In this document: piece after piece, positions 53,018-61,600 of the stretch | Numbering within the stretch: position 1 is the stretch's first letter | Layout: every line of letters begins with the position of its first letter | From: CAWHQZ01 sp963831645 | GTDB lineage: Bacteria > Pseudomonadota > Alphaproteobacteria > Rhizobiales > Aestuariivirgaceae | Direction: 5' to 3' | Length of the DNA stretch: 64,000 nucleotides | NCBI GenBank assembly: GCA_963831645.1 | Contig: CAWHQZ010000023.1 | Location: forward strand, 124,001-188,000 | Translations under genes and position numbers: made by a program | Notes under the pieces: generated by a model | Databases searched by the model: none | Told to the model about the DNA's origin: nothing | The model's input: only the letters and a program-made list of their open reading frames with translations

Positions 53018-53389
53018 ATGATTAGAAAGACGCTCATGGCTGCTGCCGTGGCTCTTACGGCGGGTGTAGTGGCTATTCCAATGGATGCCGGCGCAAACCA
53101 CAGGAGTTGGCACGACAATGATGATGACGTGGACGTCAGGCTGCAGTTCGGCTTTGGCAGCCCGGGCTACTACGGCGATCCGCGGTACTACAATGACTAC
53201 CCGCGCCACCGCAGGGGCTACAATCGCATCAGCTGCGGCGAGGCGCGCTCCATCCTTCGCGACCGCGGCTACCATCGTATCCGCACTCGCGAATGCAGCG
53301 GCCGAACCTATTCGTTCCGCGCGAACAGGAACGGCAGGACGTTCGTCATGTACGTGAATTCTCGCAATGGCAACGTTTGGAGAGGTTAG
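53018..53389 (+). CDS. exported basic protein, general-stress regulon
   Basis: 123 aa from ATG 53018 with AAGGAG upstream. The signal peptide MIRKTLMAAAVALTAGVVAI ends near DAGA. The mature part has a Tyr/Gly/Arg/Asp-rich region (SPGYYGDPRYYNDYPRHRRG) and a C-terminal module with two cysteines, ISCGEARSILRDRGYHRIRT and SGRTYSFRANRNGRTFVMYV. I recall this C-terminal module in small exported rhizobial proteins without known function. It has an exact EcfG promoter and its own terminator. Confidence 0.85.
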   Translation: MIRKTLMAAAVALTAGVVAIPMDAGANHRSWHDNDDDVDVRLQFGFGSPGYYGDPRYYNDYPRHRRGYNRISCGEARSILRDRGYHRIRTRECSGRTYSFRANRNGRTFVMYVNSRNGNVWRG

Positions 53390-53404
53390 CGAAGATTTGC
53401 AGGG

Positions 53405-54196
53405 TTAAACCGGCGGCGGTATTCCCCCTCCCGCTCCGGAAGAGGTCCGGGCCGCTAATGCGGCTCGGGCCTTCGTTTTTGTCTCGCCAATCGTCTCACC
53501 GGATTGCGTTGACCTTCGGGCAAGCACTCCATACCAGGCATAGCCGCCATAGAGCGTCTCGAAGGCAAATCCTGCCTCCGAGTGCAGAGCGACCGCGGAC
53601 AGCATGCCATGCAGACGGGCGCGCGGCACGACATGGAACTGTGCCAGCCAGGCGAACAGGAGCGTCCGGAAGCTGCCGGGCAGGTTTTCGCACTGACCGA
53701 AATCGACGATGTGGAGACTCCCACCAGGCGCGACCGACGCCCACCCACGATCAATGGCGTTACGCCAGTTCGGGATCATGGAGAGTGAATAGGAGAAGAA
53801 AACATGGTCGAAGCAAGGCGAGCCGAACAGCTTGTCAGCGTCGAAAGTGCCGGCGTCGGCTTGCGCGAGACTGATGCGGCCGGCAAGGCCACTTTTCGCA
53901 ATCGAGGAGGACGCCGTCTTCAGCATGGCCGCTGACAGATCCACACCGAAAAACTTTGCCTGCCGATAGCGTCTGGCCGCTACGATGAGATTGCGCCCCG
54001 TGCCGCAGCCGATTTCGAGCACGGATTCTCCCGGCGATACTGCGAGCCCGGAGATGAGCCGATCTCGACCGAGAAGATAGAATTTTCGCGTCGGATCATA
54101 GATGTGCCGCTGATGACGATAGATCCGATCAAGCAGCGCCTCGGAGCGCTCCTGCGCCCGACCGGCGGTCGGGAGGTTGCCTGTGGCATCAGGCAT
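53405..54196 (-). CDS. btaB: betaine lipid N-methyltransferase BtaB
   Basis: 263 aa class I SAM methyltransferase: YRHQRHIYDPTRKFYLLGRD at the start, SAM motif SVLEIGCGTGRNLIVAARRY, then FFGVDLSAAMLKTASSSIAK and VFFSYSLSMIPNWRNAIDRG. The family methylates diacylglyceryl-homoserine three times to give DGTS. ATG 54196 overlaps btaA by 8 bases. The last 20 residues (Ala/Gly/Pro-rich) run through a terminator of the opposite gene and may not be conserved. Confidence 0.93.
   Translation of the reverse strand: MPDATGNLPTAGRAQERSEALLDRIYRHQRHIYDPTRKFYLLGRDRLISGLAVSPGESVLEIGCGTGRNLIVAARRYRQAKFFGVDLSAAMLKTASSSIAKSGLAGRISLAQADAGTFDADKLFGSPCFDHVFFSYSLSMIPNWRNAIDRGWASVAPGGSLHIVDFGQCENLPGSFRTLLFAWLAQFHVVPRARLHGMLSAVALHSEAGFAFETLYGGYAWYGVLARRSTQSGETIGETKTKARAALAARTSSGAGGGIPPPV
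53444..53480 (+). terminator. intrinsic terminator
   Basis: A 12-bp stem GGTCCGGGCCGC (53444-53455) / GCGGCTCGGGCC (53460-53471) with two G-U pairs and a TAAT loop, followed by TTCGTTTTTG. It ends the transcript of the 123-aa protein and lies inside the 3' end of btaB on the other strand. Confidence 0.8.
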
Positions 54197-55448
54197 TGAA
54201 CGTGTAGAGATGGAAGGCGCCATAGATCGCCGAGCGGTCGCAAGCCCCATGCGCGCGTGAGCGGGTTTCTTCGTAGTGCCATCGCCTCACAATCGCATCA
54301 TCGAGCCGACCCGTCAGGATCGAGCGGTTGCCGGCGGTGCGGAAGATCACTCGCGAGTGCGGCCGCGCAGTCCGGGTGATCTCGATCCATAGTGCATCGA
54401 GTTGGCTTTTGCTCATCCAGTCCTGGGCGTCCAGCAGAACGAAACGATCCACTGACGAGGCCTCCATTCCGGCGAGCGCCTCAGTCATCGATGTCCGATG
54501 CACTTCGACCCGTGACGCGCCATCCCGAATGCACCTGAAGTGCTGCGCCTGAAGATACAACGGCGCCGAACCCGATCCTTCGGGAGGGTAGTGTCGGCCG
54601 AAGGCCTGCCAGGCAAAGTAGTTGTCTTCCATTGAAAAGCCGCAGGCGAGACGCCGCACGCGGTCGCGCAACACAGCAGCGATATCTCCATTGTCCGCAC
54701 CAGCGAGTTCCACATACTGGGCCGGCGGTATTCCGAGACCGAAAAGGGCACACGGGCGACGCGTGATCCAGCGCACCAGTGGCTTGTCGAATAGAGGCGC
54801 GATGTCCCTGTCGAAAAGCATCTGCTGTTCAGCGAGGCCCGGCGCCGCCAGCAGGTCCTGCAGATTGACGCCATAGGAACGGCAAAGGCGGTGGGCCACG
54901 CCGATGAACTTTCCGAGCACTCCGTGACGGTAGAGATTGCGACGGAAGAGCTCAATTCGGCGCCGCCCCGTGGGGCCGCGGGAATTCCAGAATACCGCTG
55001 TTTCTCGATCGAGATGCGGCTCGATGTATTGATGATAGTCGACGAGATTTGCCCGCTCCCTGGCCTCGCCGAAGAAGCGGTAAAACGAACCATGCGACGG
55101 CAAGTGCTTGATGCCGGCGAGCTTGAGCTTGGTCAGCGCCACATGCGCGCGGTTGAGGTCCACGGCGGTTACCTTGGCGGGCCCTGCCACCAGGTAACTC
55201 AGTACGTTGCAGCCGCCCGACGCGATCGTAGCCACGTGATGCTCGGGCCCTGTTTCCATGGCTGCCAGATCGACGACGGGGTCTTCCCAGATCTGGGGAT
55301 AGACGAGGCCGGAAAACAGCAGGGTAAACAGCCTTTCGGCCATGCCTTCCCTCGAGAGTGACCGATGTCGGCGCACCGCCCGGCCGACCAGGCCGCGCGC
55401 CGTTCTCGCTGGCTCCGCGTTCAGGCGCGCAACTGCTGTTTTGGACAT
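54189..55448 (-). CDS. btaA: S-adenosylmethionine:diacylglycerol 3-amino-3-carboxypropyltransferase BtaA
   Basis: 419 aa. Family blocks: LLFSGLVYPQIWEDPVVDLA, HHVATIASGGCNVLSYLVAG, KVTAVDLNRAHVALTKLKLA, VFWNSRGPTGRRRIELFRRN, then SMEDNYFAWQAFGRHYPPEG and FVLLDAQDWMSKSQLDALWI. It moves the homoserine moiety of SAM onto diacylglycerol, the first step to the phosphorus-free lipid DGTS. With btaB it forms a two-gene operon. In Sinorhizobium such lipids replace phospholipids under phosphate limitation through PhoB; a weak Pho-box-like pair lies upstream (55484-55501). Confidence 0.95.
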   Translation of the reverse strand: MSKTAVARLNAEPARTARGLVGRAVRRHRSLSREGMAERLFTLLFSGLVYPQIWEDPVVDLAAMETGPEHHVATIASGGCNVLSYLVAGPAKVTAVDLNRAHVALTKLKLAGIKHLPSHGSFYRFFGEARERANLVDYHQYIEPHLDRETAVFWNSRGPTGRRRIELFRRNLYRHGVLGKFIGVAHRLCRSYGVNLQDLLAAPGLAEQQMLFDRDIAPLFDKPLVRWITRRPCALFGLGIPPAQYVELAGADNGDIAAVLRDRVRRLACGFSMEDNYFAWQAFGRHYPPEGSGSAPLYLQAQHFRCIRDGASRVEVHRTSMTEALAGMEASSVDRFVLLDAQDWMSKSQLDALWIEITRTARPHSRVIFRTAGNRSILTGRLDDAIVRRWHYEETRSRAHGACDRSAIYGAFHLYTFNA

Positions 55449-55571
55449 TTGAGATTGCTACCCCTGCGAACCAGGCAACTCCTATGTGAGTCTTGTGACC
55501 GGGAGATGAAGGCCCTGCTCACCCTCTTTCAGCCGCACCCCGCCGATGCTCGCGCGAGTTTGCCTGATCCC

Positions 55572-55607
55572 GAAAAGAAAAACCGGGAGAGTAGGTTCTC
55601 TCCCGGT
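55572..55607 (-). terminator. intrinsic terminator of the EF-hand/PRC gene
   Basis: Perfect 10-bp stem ACCGGGAGAG (55582-55591) / CTCTCCCGGT (55598-55607) with a six-base loop. Read on the minus strand it is followed by TTTTTCTTTT (55581-55572), a classic terminator about 25 bases past the stop at 55632. Confidence 0.92.
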
Positions 55608-55631
55608 ATCCGCAGAGTGTGTGTTGCGGAA

Positions 55632-56547
55632 CTACTTGGCAGCTGCCTGGTACTCGGGCATCTGGTTGAGTTCATCCTCGGTCGTATCAATGACGATTGT
55701 CCAGGCATTGGTCGTGCTGTCGGTCTTGATGTTCAGCCGGCTCAGATCTACGGCCACATCCTTCTCGCCAATGCCCAGAAAGCCGCCAACGCCGATTATG
55801 GCCTGCGCGGCTTTTTCACTTTCGACGCCGATAATGAGGTCGTTTATCTCGCCGACGTTGCGGTTATCGACCGACATCACTGTCGCGCCGATCAGCTTGG
55901 AAGCCAACACGCTGGCTGGCGTTTGGAGAGTTGCCGCCTGCTCCGGGGTGACAGCAGGTTGTTCCGTGGCTGCCGGCTGCTCGGGGGCTGCCGATTGCCC
56001 GGTAGCACTTGCGTCCTGACCGGTCGTGGCTGCCGGCTGCTCCGCCGTCACCACGGGATCGGTTGTGGTAGTAGTCGCAGTGCTCGAAGTCCTGGCCAGC
56101 GGCAGGCTGTTCTGCCGTCGCCGACTGCTCGGTAGTTGTGGTGGTCGACGTGCTGGAGTCCTGACCAGCTGCCGGCTGTTCTGCCGTCGCTGGCTGTTCG
56201 GTCGCTGTCGAAGGCTGCTCGGCAGTCACGTTCTCATCCGCGCTGCTCTTGGCGGCATTGTTGGTGTCGGGAGCAGGCGCAACAGCCGCCTCCTGCACGG
56301 TCTTGAACGAGTCTTTCCGGCACTCGGCCATGAACTCATCCAGGGTGACCATGCTGGCGTCTTTGGGCTTCGTGCTCATGAGGACGAGGAATTTGTCGAC
56401 TTCACCCGCCCCGAGCGACCCGTCCTGGTTGACGTCGGCTGTTTCGAACATTTTTTGGCAGTCTGCATCCGAGATCTGGGCGCTGGCGGGCCACGCAATG
56501 CCCACGCCAAGAGCCGCGCTTGCAACTGTAAGCATCAGCTTCTTCAT
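55632..56547 (-). CDS. exported EF-hand and PRC-barrel protein, one frame break
   Basis: About 305 aa when corrected. Signal peptide (MLTVASAALGVGIAWPASA), then a calcium-binding EF-hand loop DVNQDGSLGAGEVDKF near residue 39. A low-complexity linker repeats TAEQPAAGQDSSTSTTTTT-like units. Near 56092 one extra T in TT shifts the frame; the linker resumes as SSTATTTTTDPVVTAEQPAA. The C-terminal PRC-barrel is ASKLIGATVMSVDNRNVGEI and GIGEKDVAVDLSRLNIKTD. PRC-barrels occur in small stress or surface proteins. It has an exact EcfG promoter and a strong terminator. Confidence 0.87.
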
Positions 56548-56609
56548 AGTGTGTTCCTTTCGCCAAAATTTGGCCGTGATTGAGTTCGCGAGCGCGAATT
56601 CAATGAAGG

Positions 56610-56634
56610 AACGCCCTCAAAGGCAGTTGGTTCC
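56610..56634 (-). promoter_or_regulatory. EcfG-type promoter for the EF-hand/PRC gene
   Basis: Minus strand GGAAC at 56634-56630, 16-base spacer, CGTT at 56613-56610; exact consensus, 62 bases before the start codon. Confidence 0.87.
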
Positions 56635-56688
56635 CTCTCTCCGGAAGTCAGGCAGGACCCGAGAGGCAAGTGTTCGGAAACAGGACTC

Positions 56689-57876
56689 CTAATTTTTTGC
56701 GGAATCGTGAGGGTCGCGATCTGCCTGAGGCGTTTCTCCGGAGAGAAAGTCCCCAAAATTGGCAAGGCCGGGAAAGTTGTCGCAGAACACCTTGGTAATA
56801 ACCAGCATGGGCACGGCAACAAAGGTGCCGATGATCCCCCACATCCATCCCCAAAAAGCCAAGGATATCAGAATTACCACGGCATTGAGCTCCAGACGCC
56901 GGCCGAGCACCAATGGAGTGACGATGATGTTTTCTATTGTATTCAGCGCGAGGTAGGCGAGCGGCGGTATAGCGGCGGCGAGAAACGTCGGAAAAGTTAC
57001 AATGGCAACCGCCGCCACTGAGACGATTCCCGTTGCCGCGCCGAGATAGGGAATGAAATTCAGCACGGCAGCAGCGACTCCCCACAATACGGGGTTGGGC
57101 AGCTGCAGAATCGCCATGGCGGCGGCGATTGCAACTCCCAACCCACAATTGATGACTGTAACGGTCAACAGGTAACGAGACACTTCCCCCTCGATGGCCC
57201 GCACGACCCGGAGGGCCTTCTTCTTGTCGGTCAGGGTCGGCATCATCCGCACGAACTTCTGCAGGAAGAGATCTCCCGATGACAGAAGAAAGACGATGAG
57301 CACGATCGTTACGCTGCTTGTCGTGACAACTCGTGCCACCGTCCCCGCAGCCCACGACCATAAGCCTGGCTGGGGCGCGGCTACGGCCACCGTTGGCCCC
57401 GAATCCACGCGTGCAAGTTCCTCGACCTGCTTGCCGGCCTCGATAAGCGCCTCAACCGGCTCTCGCACGATGCGCAGCTTTTTTTGAACGTCATCGACGA
57501 TCCGCGGCGCGTCGTTGATCATCTGCATGAAGGGCTCGCGGAGCATCATCAGCGCGAAACCGACGCCAAGAGTGACGAGGACAACCAGGACGATTGCGCT
57601 CACCACTTCGGGTACACCCCTGAGACTCAAGAACCGGACCAGCGGGATCAGGGTCAGGTAGATCAGAATCGCCAGTGCAAGCGGGATGAAAAGATCCCGG
57701 GCGATATAGAGACAGGCACAGAACAGGATGGCAAACGTCCCGAGGATCGCAAGGTTGGTGAAAAACGGGAGACCGAGCTCTATCTGCGGGGCCTCGTTGG
57801 ATTGCTCTTGCACTTTTGCCACCTGGGTATTCACTGCCCGGTCCAGGACCGGGTCGGGAGCTGCGGAGTTTTGCAA
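56689..57876 (-). CDS. AI-2E family transporter
   Basis: 395 aa inner-membrane protein with 7-8 hydrophobic segments of the PerM/AI-2E family: FFTNLAILGTFAILFCACLY, LALAILIYLTLIPLVRFLSL, SSVTIVLIVFLLSSGDLFLQ, LTVTVINCGLGVAIAAAMAI, NPVLWGVAAAVLNFIPYLGA (the conserved NFIPYxG motif) and VTPLVLGRRLELNAVVILIS. Members export autoinducers, ions or unknown small molecules. No EcfG promoter points at it. Confidence 0.92.
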   Translation of the reverse strand: MQNSAAPDPVLDRAVNTQVAKVQEQSNEAPQIELGLPFFTNLAILGTFAILFCACLYIARDLFIPLALAILIYLTLIPLVRFLSLRGVPEVVSAIVLVVLVTLGVGFALMMLREPFMQMINDAPRIVDDVQKKLRIVREPVEALIEAGKQVEELARVDSGPTVAVAAPQPGLWSWAAGTVARVVTTSSVTIVLIVFLLSSGDLFLQKFVRMMPTLTDKKKALRVVRAIEGEVSRYLLTVTVINCGLGVAIAAAMAILQLPNPVLWGVAAAVLNFIPYLGAATGIVSVAAVAIVTFPTFLAAAIPPLAYLALNTIENIIVTPLVLGRRLELNAVVILISLAFWGWMWGIIGTFVAVPMLVITKVFCDNFPGLANFGDFLSGETPQADRDPHDSAKN

Positions 57877-57892
57877 CTAATTGCCCGGCCGC

Positions 57893-57917
57893 GGAACCGG
57901 CTCGCGGGTTCGTCGTT
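57893..57917 (+). promoter_or_regulatory. EcfG-type promoter for the 114-aa hypothetical gene
   Basis: GGAAC at 57893-57897, 16-base spacer, CGTT at 57914-57917; exact consensus, 36 bases before the start codon at 57954. Confidence 0.87.
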
Positions 57918-57953
57918 AGTGACAGATAATGAATCCTTGTGGGAGGTGCGAGC

Positions 57954-58298
57954 ATGAAAATCCTTTTCGCCCAGGGCGATCTGCTGATTGAGAAAGTGGA
58001 GAAACCGGCGGTTGCCGGGAATCGAGCCGGCCCGGCTGGCGACGGCGCCCTGATATTGGCGGAAGGTGAGACTTCCGGCCATCGCCACGCCGTGTATGGT
58101 GCGGTGACCCTCTTTCGCGACGATGGTCTGGCCGCCGGGGTCCCCGAGGGCTTGTATGTGGGTCACCTGGAAGTTCACCGGGGTACGGCTCGCGTCGTCC
58201 ACGAGGAGCACGCACCCATCCACCTTCCCGAAGGGACCTGGCGGGTTCGGCGGCAGCGCGAGCTGGAGCCCAGGGAAGCGCGCGTTGTCGCGGACTAG
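57954..58298 (+). CDS. hypothetical protein, general-stress regulon
   Basis: 114 aa, soluble: MKILFAQGDLLIEKVEKPAV, GALILAEGETSGHRHAVYGA and a C-terminal RVVHEEHAPIHLPEGTWRVR. The GHRHA and HEEHAPI.L..G..R motifs are, from memory, those of a small protein often encoded next to DUF6745 proteins; here the neighbour is a collapsed DUF6745-like remnant. Its function is unknown. ATG 57954 has GGGAGG upstream and an exact EcfG promoter. Confidence 0.82.
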   Translation: MKILFAQGDLLIEKVEKPAVAGNRAGPAGDGALILAEGETSGHRHAVYGAVTLFRDDGLAAGVPEGLYVGHLEVHRGTARVVHEEHAPIHLPEGTWRVRRQRELEPREARVVAD

Positions 58299-58308
58299 AG
58301 TCGACCGG

Positions 58309-58548
58309 TTGACGCTCTCGCAAGTTGCTTCGCCAAAGCAGTACCGCGATTGCTGGATGTCCATTGCCCGCCTGCACAGTGCCGTCGGCCCGGCACTTCG
58401 CTACCCGGACGGCTGGTGCCATTACTCATGGAAGGGGGTGGCTGTTCCGGACTGGCTCATGCCTGAACTGAGCACGCCGGCCGAGGCAGTAGCTTGGACA
58501 TATGGTCTTTCCGCGGAAGCCTATTCACATTTAGCCATGAGAACCTGA
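58309..58548 (+). pseudogene. DUF6745-like remnant with internal deletion
   Basis: A TTG at 58309 opens a 79-residue frame. It begins LTLSQVASPKQYRDCWMSIA, like the N-terminus of DUF6745 proteins, and passes directly to VGPALRYPDGWCHYSWKGVA, a motif that lies much later in them, then ends after VPDWLMPELSTPAEAVAWTY. The long middle and the C-terminus are missing. It follows its usual partner gene by 10 bases, so the pair was an operon before the deletion. The family assignment is from memory. Confidence 0.6.
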
Positions 58549-58659
58549 CCGGCGGCGCTTTTTTCCGAGTGAACTTTTGACGCATTTCTGGGCTATTCTC
58601 ACTTGCCAGAAAAACGCTTGGTTCCACACGGTCCGTTTCCGAAAAAGGGGAAAAAACGA

Positions 58660-61600
58660 ATGGCGTCAAACCGGCGCTTTCTCGCGGCTTCTGCGTCAGT
58701 GCCGCCGTGGGACAATCCCGAGCCGGTTCGAGCCGAGCTGTTCAGCATCGAGCGCCTCGAACAGCATGCGGAAACCCTGGCCGCTGCGCAGTTCATCGTC
58801 GAGCCGTCGTCGGCCGGCAAAGCGTTCGCGGTTCGTCTGGACGACAATGCAGCGGCGCTGCTGACTGCCTACCGCAACATCTGTCAGGCTGTGATTGCCG
58901 GGCGTCCGATCACCCCGGCAGCCGAGTGGCTGGTCGATAACTACTATATCGTCGAGGAGCAGATCCGACAGATACGGGAGGATCTCCCCCGGCGTATTAC
59001 AGGGAGCTGCCGAAGCTCGCGTCCGGTCCGTTCGCTGGATATCCGCGGGTTCTTGGCCTGATCTGGGCGTTCATCGCCCATACCGACAGCCGTTTCGACC
59101 CCGCGATTCTTACGCGATATGTGCTTGCCTACCAGCGGGTGCAGCCGCTGACGATCGGCGAATTATGGGCCATCGCCATCACCTTCCGACTGGTTCTTGT
59201 TGAAAACTTCAGACGGCTTGCGGATCGCATCATCAACGCCCGGGTGGCGCGCGAGGAAGCCGATGCTCTTTACGACAGCTTGCTGGCAAAACCCGAAAAC
59301 GTCGCAGAAACTCTTGCCCAGTCGCTGCGCGAATTCGAGGCGACTGCCACTCTGAAGCCGTTTGCCGTTCAGCTAATTCAACGATTGCACGGCACCGATC
59401 CCGGCGCGGGAGAGATTCAGCAATGGCTGACCTCCAGGCTGGCAAGCCTGGGACTTACCACCGAGGCGGTGGTGATCGATGAACATCAGCGCCAGGCGGC
59501 AGCCAACGTCACAGTGCGCAACATCGTCACCAGCATGCGCCTCATCTCCGGAGTCGACTGGGCGGTCTGGTTCGAGTCCGTAAGTCTGATCGATGCTGCC
59601 CTCAAGAGCTATCCGCTGTTCCTGGAGATGGATTTCCCGACCCGCAATCTGTACCGCAGCGCAATCGAAGACTTGGCGCGACACTCCCCTCTCTCGGAGC
59701 TTGAGGTTACCGAGCGGGTCCTCGACGCCGCGCGGCAGGCAGAGGCGAACCGCATAACGCCGAGCGCCGATGACCCTGGTCACTATTTGATCGGCGCCGG
59801 AAGGCCCGAATTCGAAACCTCGATAAGGTACACTCCGTCGATCAGTCGACGTGTCGAGCGCGGCGTCAAATCCATGGGTGCGGCGGGCTACGTAGGGGCC
59901 GTTTTGGCGGCAACGGTCGTTCTGGTTGGCGCCGCGCTATGGAAGATCATGCCCATTCCCGCGTGGGCCGCTTGGACTTTGGCTTTCCTGGCAATAATTC
60001 CGGCCTCCGAGCTGGCGCTGATGTTGGTGAATTTTGGCGCCACCAAGCTGATCGGCGTTCACCTCCTGCCCGGCCTCGAGTTGAAGAGCGGCGTTCCAGC
60101 GCACCTTAGAGCCGTTGTGGCAGTACCCACGCTTCTCACCTCTCACGAGGCTCTCGAAGAGCAACTGGATCGCCTCGAGGTCCATTTCCTCGCCAACGCG
60201 GCGGGCGAGCTGTATTTCGCCCTGCTGACCGACTGGACAGACTGCGACAGCGAGCATGCTGCGACAGACGAGCCCCTGCTCGGTGCTGCCCTCGACGGCA
60301 TAGCGGAACTGAATCGAAAACACGCAGCAACGGGCTCAGACGGCCGCTTCATCCTCATGCATCGCCGCAGGGTGTGGAACAGCAGCGAGAGGCGCTGGAT
60401 GGGCTGGGAGCGCAAGCGCGGCAAGCTGCATGAGTTCAACATGCTTCTGCAGGGCGTGGTCGATACGACGTTCATCGTCATCGGCGGCAGGCTGCCGGCC
60501 GACGTGCGTTATGTCATCACCCTTGATGCCGACACCCGACTGCCTCGCGAGGCCGCGCAGAAACTGGTCGGTAAACTGGCGCACCCTCTCAACCGGCCCA
60601 GCTTCGATCCCACGGCGGGCCGGATCGTCGCCGGGCATGCCGTCTTGCAGCCGCGCGTCACTCCAGCGCTGCCAACCACCGGTGAAAGTTCGATCTACCA
60701 GCGCACCTTCTCAAGTCCGCATGGCCTCGACCCCTATGTATTCGCCGTTTCTGACGTGTACCAGGATTTGTTTGATGAAGGGTCATTCGCCGGCAAGGGC
60801 ATCTATGACGTGCAGGCGTTTTCCGACGCTCTCGATGCTCGCGTGCCTGAAAACAGCCTGCTCAGCCACGACCTCTTCGAAGGCATATTCGCCCGCGCCG
60901 GACTGGTTACGGATATCGAGGTTATCGAGGAGCAGCCTTCCCGCTACGAAGTAGCTGCCGCTCGCGAGCACCGCTGGATCCGCGGCGACTGGCAATTGCT
61001 GGCGTGGCTTCTCGGGCTGCGGCGGTCGCCCCGCGGGAAACAGATCGACGCGATTCCCTCGCTCGGTCGTTGGAAAATTCTCGATAACCTTCGCCGGTCC
61101 CTTCTGGCCCCGGCCTCTGTTGCGGCTCTCGCGGCCGGCTGGTTCCTCCTGCCATTGCCGGCGTCAGGAGTATGGAGCGGGCTGCTCTTTCTTAGCTTGG
61201 CCGCTCCCTTCGCCCTCCCCATCCTGGAAGGCCTCTTTCGTCGTCAGGCCGCAACCACGCCGAGCAGTCACTTTCGCTGGCTGTGGCGCGAAACCAAACT
61301 GGCGTCGGCGCAGGTGGCCCTCACGTTTTCCTTCCTTGCCCACAAGGCATGGCTCGCCGCGGATGCGATCCTTCGAACCATCTATCGCCTTTTCATAAGC
61401 CGCCGGCGGCTGCTGGAATGGGTCACCACCGCGCAAGTTCGATCGAGCGTCGGTCTGGCGGGATACTACCGCCGCATGCTTGGCAGCGTGGTGCTGGCGG
61501 CGACCCTGCTGATTGCATTGGTCCTGGCTCGACGGGAAACCTGGCCGCTGGCTCTGATCTGGGTTGGCGCATGGCTTGTCGCGCCGGCCATCGCCTGTTG

